Shown in pieces: positions 14,497 to 17,787 of a DNA stretch of 17,787 nucleotides. The stretch covers positions 1-17,787 of the forward strand of contig JAQUEL010000039.1 of assembly GCA_028685295.1 (NCBI GenBank). Reading direction: 5' to 3'. Below the pieces are notes generated by a model that searched no databases, had not been told where the DNA came from, and saw only the letters and a program-made list of their open reading frames with translations. This DNA comes from a bacterium. GTDB lineage: Bacteria; UBP13; UBA5359. Position numbers and translations under genes: made by a program. How positions within the stretch are numbered: the stretch's first letter is position 1; the number at the start of each line of letters is the position of its first letter.

Positions 14497-14616
14497 CTCT
14501 CTTGACTCCTTTACCAATTATTTATATACCGACCTGAAACACTAAGTTATAACATAGTGTTTCTCCATGGTATTACTTCTACGCTCTCTCCGGATTTTCC
14601 TGCCTGCCGGCTTATT
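14388..14616. repeat. 229-bp direct repeat, copy 2 (promoter, leader and pseudopilin head)
   Basis: This is the partner of 10855-11083, with 228 of 229 bases the same. Its left boundary falls inside the codon after residue 36 of the pseudopilin, its right boundary in the spacer after the nitrilase gene. Beyond the boundary, 14617-14691 is unique sequence with no gene and no clear terminator for the nitrilase unit. Confidence 0.95.
14536..14563 (-). promoter_or_regulatory. 28-nt palindrome overlapping an extended -10 promoter, copy 2
   Basis: This is identical to the element at 11003-11030. The extended -10 TGTTATAAC lies at 14554-14546, with a predicted start near 14539. It would drive the first pseudopilin and the GH51-like gene. 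Confidence 0.6.
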
Positions 14617-14691
14617 TGTTTGCATAATTGCTTAAATGCGCCTGAGAGAGCCGTTCATCCCTTTTCGCCCTTGCTCCTTCCGTCCTGCTGT

Positions 14692-15636
14692 TCAAGGCTC
14701 TATATGCCCGGGTATATGCCTGTGAGCCAATGCCCTAGCCATATAATCATCCAGCGGCTCTATCCCGAACTCTTCCATTATTTCCCGGATGGTAAGCCCC
14801 GGCATTTCGCAGGAGATCAATACCGAACCGAGATAGCCCGGATCGCTCCATTTAAATCCGACGCCGTATTTCGCCTTGGCAGCTTTAAATCTGTCCCAGT
14901 TATAATCGAGATGCGCTACGCAACAATCCAGATTAACAACAGTCGTAACAAAGTCAAAATAATCGGTAGAAGCCGCCAGCACCTGCCCTACCGGTGAGAT
15001 TACGGTGCTCTCTTTACGCCCGATAGCTCCGACAAAATGGGTTCTGCAGGAGTATGCCCAGTAATTCTGCATAAGCCCGCCGTGATACATTGAGCAGAAG
15101 AGGAGCAGATCCGGCCTGGCTTTTACGTATTTCAAGCGTAATTCGTCGAAGTTCAGATCAAAGCAGACGGCACAGGCTACTTTGCCGAAATCACACTCCA
15201 GCAGCGGTGCATCCTTGCCGTAAAGAACCCCGGCTTCAACGTTTTCCTCTATAACAAGGTGGTTCTTATTATAAACCCCTACCGTTTCACCTCTTCGCCC
15301 AATAAGCGTGATAGAGTTACGCAGGGTTCCATCCGCCATTACACGAATGGCCGGGTACGTTATATAACAGCTGTGCTTGCGGGCACTGGTCGCAAAAAAA
15401 TCCCGAACAGCATTGCCGCGCTCCCGGTAATATTCCAGCACCTTTTCCCGGGGATAGCCGATAGGTCTGTCACAAACTTCGGGCAGGACTATCAAATCCG
15501 GAGCATCAGGCAGCACCTGATCTAATTCCGCCTGCCAATGGCCGATGACCTTTTCAACAGCCGATTGATAATTCATATCCGCCTTCACCTGTATCAGCGG
15601 CGCTCCAATGGTACTTATCTTTACATAATTGGCCAT
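14692..15636 (-). CDS. Nitrilase-superfamily carbon-nitrogen hydrolase
   Basis: A 314-residue amidase/nitrilase-fold protein of usual family length. The Glu-Lys-Cys triad can be placed: Glu53 (IVLPEVCD), Lys124 (VYNKNHL) and Cys158 (CAVCFDLNFDELR). Members hydrolyse amide, carbamoyl or nitrile bonds in the cytoplasm. It has no signal peptide and no transferase or synthetase fusion. GGAGG lies eight bases before ATG 15636, and 38 bases separate it from the Gfo/Idh gene upstream, so the three genes of unit A are probably one transcript. With sugar-type dehydrogenases as partners, an amide- or carbamoyl-bearing sugar derivative is one possible substrate. This is inference, and the protein could equally serve nitrogen salvage. 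Confidence 0.9.
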   Translation of the reverse strand: MANYVKISTIGAPLIQVKADMNYQSAVEKVIGHWQAELDQVLPDAPDLIVLPEVCDRPIGYPREKVLEYYRERGNAVRDFFATSARKHSCYITYPAIRVMADGTLRNSITLIGRRGETVGVYNKNHLVIEENVEAGVLYGKDAPLLECDFGKVACAVCFDLNFDELRLKYVKARPDLLLFCSMYHGGLMQNYWAYSCRTHFVGAIGRKESTVISPVGQVLAASTDYFDFVTTVVNLDCCVAHLDYNWDRFKAAKAKYGVGFKWSDPGYLGSVLISCEMPGLTIREIMEEFGIEPLDDYMARALAHRHIPGHIEP

Positions 15637-15674
15637 CGGCCTATCCTCCGATCACGATCCTTATCAAACAGGCG

Positions 15675-16628
15675 TCAGCCGCAATTTTCCACGTACATTC
15701 TCGGATTGGTGGCAACGGCATAATCCCGGGCAAAGGCATCTCCATCGTAACCGGGATCATCCTCGGGTATCTCTGACAGCTTGATCTCTGCTTCACCGGT
15801 TTCCCGCGAGATACGCCCCGCCAGCATAATCTTTACGGATTCAGTAAGCTCCTCCATCGGAGCCAAAGCATTCCGCCCGGTTTCCATATAATCGCAGATT
15901 CTATCCAGCAGCTCTCCGTAAATTTTTCCGGTATCAATCTGAAAGTGGTATGTGGATTCAGTAGTTGTCACTACCACCTCAAAAGGCTGCCAAAGCTCCT
16001 GGAAAGTAGTATAAGTCGCTGTCAATCCGTCATTGAAACGCACAAAGAAGGTCTCGCAGGTTTTGCCTTCCTGCCGGCTACGGCCGACAAATCCAGCCGA
16101 AACAGCCCCCCGGCCGACCAACCCTCCGATGGCTTCCACAATATGAATGCCGTAATTGAATTCATCCACTCCGGCCGTGCCGTAAATATTCATTATCTTG
16201 CCCCGCTCCTCTTCCGGCCGATTGAGAAAACCGGTTACTTCCTGAGCGTAACGAACAGAGGAGCTCCCCAAAATAACGGCTCCCTCTTTTGCCAGAGCTT
16301 CCAGCTTCCGGCAATCGGCTAGAGAGCCGACAATCGGCTTGTCGATAAAAACAGGCTTGTTGCATTCGATAAAAGGCATAGCTTGCTTGAGATGGTTATT
16401 CCAATTGCAGCTCTGGACAAAACCGATATCGACGCTATCCACCAGTTCTTCTATACTCCGACAGCGCTTCTCAAGAGTGTATTTGCGCATAAACGCTTCG
16501 ATCTCTTCATCATCCCGGAAGCTGTCATTATAAATGGCGCTATATCGGGCCCGATTCCCTTTCTGCATATATTCGGAAAAAGCCAGCGGATGAGTAGTAT
16601 CCAGATTGACAAGACCTATTTTGATCAT
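15675..16628 (-). CDS. Gfo/Idh/MocA-family oxidoreductase, divergent
   Basis: A 317-residue protein with the Gfo/Idh/MocA two-domain plan: an N-terminal Rossmann domain, IDKP at 95-98 (the EKP motif with Glu replaced by Asp), then an alpha/beta domain with NYGIHIVEAIGG, where His162 fits the catalytic His. Two departures stand out. The first loop reads GLVNLDTTHP rather than GxGxxG/A, and the Asp of the usual DxGxH is Asn158. Family members oxidise or reduce a sugar or inositol hydroxyl with NAD(P). GGGAG lies ten bases before ATG 16628, and the gene begins four bases after the stop of the other Gfo/Idh gene, so the two are probably coupled and could form a heteromer or act in sequence. The substrate is unknown. 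Confidence 0.85.
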   Translation of the reverse strand: MIKIGLVNLDTTHPLAFSEYMQKGNRARYSAIYNDSFRDDEEIEAFMRKYTLEKRCRSIEELVDSVDIGFVQSCNWNNHLKQAMPFIECNKPVFIDKPIVGSLADCRKLEALAKEGAVILGSSSVRYAQEVTGFLNRPEEERGKIMNIYGTAGVDEFNYGIHIVEAIGGLVGRGAVSAGFVGRSRQEGKTCETFFVRFNDGLTATYTTFQELWQPFEVVVTTTESTYHFQIDTGKIYGELLDRICDYMETGRNALAPMEELTESVKIMLAGRISRETGEAEIKLSEIPEDDPGYDGDAFARDYAVATNPRMYVENCG

Positions 16629-16632
16629 TTTG

Positions 16633-17649
16633 CTACATCTCCCTTATAAAAACGTATTCTTTTTCGGCAACAGGCACAGGCAAACCCTTGGCCAGAGATT
16701 CATATACCTTATAGCTCAAAACCGCTGCCCGAGCAGCCTTGATAATGCCGTTAGGGCTGGGCGTGTCATTGATGACAGCATCAGCCAGCAAGTCTATCTC
16801 TCGCGCCTGGCCTTTATCCACGCTATCCAGCGTCAGTCGGATCTGTGAGTGACCCTCAAACCCATAATACTCCATTTCCTTGAAATCTGCTATATATATA
16901 GCCCGGCCGCCGCAATAAACCTCTGTCGCCTCTTTGGGAAAGGCGGCGCAGCCGGCACTGGCAATCAGAGTAGAGGCCACTGAGCCATCAGCAAAGCTGA
17001 TGGTGATTATACCGCTATCAGCCATCCTGACCTTTTCAGGATTGAGGAAAACCCCTCCCGCAGCATAAACCATCACCGGTGGCGCTTGAACCAGTTCACA
17101 GAACAGATCGAAAATATGGCAGCCTTCCCCTACAAAACGTCCTCCTCCTGCCTTGGGATCATGGATCCATAGATCCTCGGGAAAAGGCGCCTGCAAGCGA
17201 TGATAAATCATCTTCTTATCCGGCATATCCGATAACAGCTCGCGTGCTTTGCTTACCAAAGGAGCTAAGCCACGGTTATAACCCACTGTATATTTTACAC
17301 CGCTGTCACGAACAGCCTCGGCCACAGACTTGCATTCCGCCGCATCCATACCCATAGGCTTTTCGCATAGTATATGCTTGCCGGCCTTAGCGGCTCTGAT
17401 CGATAAATCAGCATGAGAATCATGCCTGGTGGTAATTACCACCAGATCCACCCTCTCATCCTGAAGCAATTTGTCCGTATCTGTCGTCCAGTAAGAGGCA
17501 CCGGTCTCTTCAGCTACCTCTTTTGCCGACGCTTCATCGATATCCATTACCGCGTGTATCCGGAATTTTGGATTCTTCCCGAGATTCGGAATGTGCATGC
17601 CACGGGCAAAAGCTCCGCATCCTATCAATCCCACATTAATCACAGACAT
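16633..17649 (-). CDS. Gfo/Idh/MocA-family oxidoreductase
   Basis: A 338-residue NAD(P)-dependent oxidoreductase. The Rossmann motif GLIGCGAFA (7-15) and CEKP (95-98) are canonical. The segment GGGRFVGEGCHIFDL (around 169-183) carries the probable catalytic His178 and is typical of the subfamily that also forms the C-terminal half of bidomain MDR/Gfo-Idh proteins. It should oxidise or reduce a sugar, sugar acid or inositol-type substrate in the cytoplasm. I choose ATG 17649, which places the nucleotide-binding strand at the N-terminus; in-frame ATGs at 17661 and 17736 would add 4 or 29 residues without family likeness. It is the first gene of unit A. Confidence 0.9.
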   Translation of the reverse strand: MSVINVGLIGCGAFARGMHIPNLGKNPKFRIHAVMDIDEASAKEVAEETGASYWTTDTDKLLQDERVDLVVITTRHDSHADLSIRAAKAGKHILCEKPMGMDAAECKSVAEAVRDSGVKYTVGYNRGLAPLVSKARELLSDMPDKKMIYHRLQAPFPEDLWIHDPKAGGGRFVGEGCHIFDLFCELVQAPPVMVYAAGGVFLNPEKVRMADSGIITISFADGSVASTLIASAGCAAFPKEATEVYCGGRAIYIADFKEMEYYGFEGHSQIRLTLDSVDKGQAREIDLLADAVINDTPSPNGIIKAARAAVLSYKVYESLAKGLPVPVAEKEYVFIREM

Positions 17650-17774
17650 AATTCTTATCATCCCTTTCTGAATATTTAATCGTCTTATCCGCTTGAAACA
17701 GGTATTTACAGCCTGTACGGCCTGCAATCCGGCCATTTCCCAAACGACACCCCGCCACAGACTATATTATAACA
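17650..17774 (-). promoter_or_regulatory. Extended -10 promoter and about 110-nt leader of unit A
   Basis: On the minus strand TGTTATAAT (17774-17766) is a perfect extended -10, and transcription would begin near 17759. The 11 bases CTATGTTATAA are shared exactly with the promoter inside both 229-bp repeats, but the long outer arms of the palindrome are missing. Any -35 would fall beyond the window. The leader has short inverted repeats (for example GGCC and ACAGG/CCTGT pairs), but I recognise no riboswitch class. Confidence 0.5.
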
Positions 17775-17787
17775 TAGAGTAAGGGCA

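Noticed and set aside
14617-14691. A terminator after the nitrilase gene
   Set aside because: I found no GC-rich stem followed by a T-run on the minus strand, so readthrough into the pilin unit cannot be excluded.
17650-17758. A riboswitch in the leader of unit A
   Set aside because: There are short inverted repeats but no conserved core of a riboswitch class I know.
1-17787. CRISPR arrays, tRNA or rRNA genes, phage or toxin-antitoxin genes
   Set aside because: I saw no regularly spaced repeats, no tRNA-like cloverleaf sequence, and no proteins of those types.

Overview
The window reads as one stretch of a bacterial chromosome in which every convincing gene lies on the minus strand, so transcription runs from high to low coordinates. 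The best clue to the host is the pair of pseudopilin proteins: their N-termini ([10 protein letters not shown]... followed by [10 protein letters not shown] and SNLKQLGL) and their C-terminal H-x9-DG motif are typical of Armatimonadota and also occur in Planctomycetota, Lentisphaerota and similar Gram-negative polysaccharide degraders. I favour Armatimonadota, as an inference from protein style only; there is no rRNA or other phylogenetic marker here.

Layout in transcription order. Unit A (17771 to 14692): an extended -10 promoter at the right edge, then two Gfo/Idh/MocA-type oxidoreductases and a nitrilase-superfamily amidase. Unit B (about 14563 to 11092): a promoter overlapping a 28-nt palindrome, a pseudopilin, and a secreted GH51-like arabinofuranosidase with an inserted carbohydrate-binding-like domain. 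Unit C (about 11030 to 769): a second copy of the same promoter/palindrome/leader, a second pseudopilin, a very large secreted GH42-like multidomain protein, a sugar-binding lipoprotein, then a tightly packed set encoding a GH57-like protein, a sugar isomerase/epimerase-like TIM barrel, a radical SAM/SPASM enzyme and an MDR-family dehydrogenase. Unit D (about 637 to beyond the left edge): the start of a uronate-isomerase-like amidohydrolase.

Together this looks like a carbohydrate utilisation locus. Secreted GH51 and GH42-like proteins would attack an arabinose- or galactose-containing glycan, the lipoprotein would capture released sugars, and the cytoplasmic GH57-like enzyme, isomerase, dehydrogenases and uronate-isomerase-like protein would process them. 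No ABC permease or transcription regulator is visible in the window.

The most unusual feature is a 229-bp direct repeat (10855-11083 and 14388-14616, one mismatch, offset 3,533 bp). It carries the promoter, palindrome, leader, ribosome binding site and first 36 codons of both pseudopilin genes. Each copy is followed by a divergent pseudopilin body and then a large secreted glycosidase. This suggests a reusable 'promoter plus pilin-head' cassette that pairs a pseudopilin with a secreted carbohydrate enzyme.
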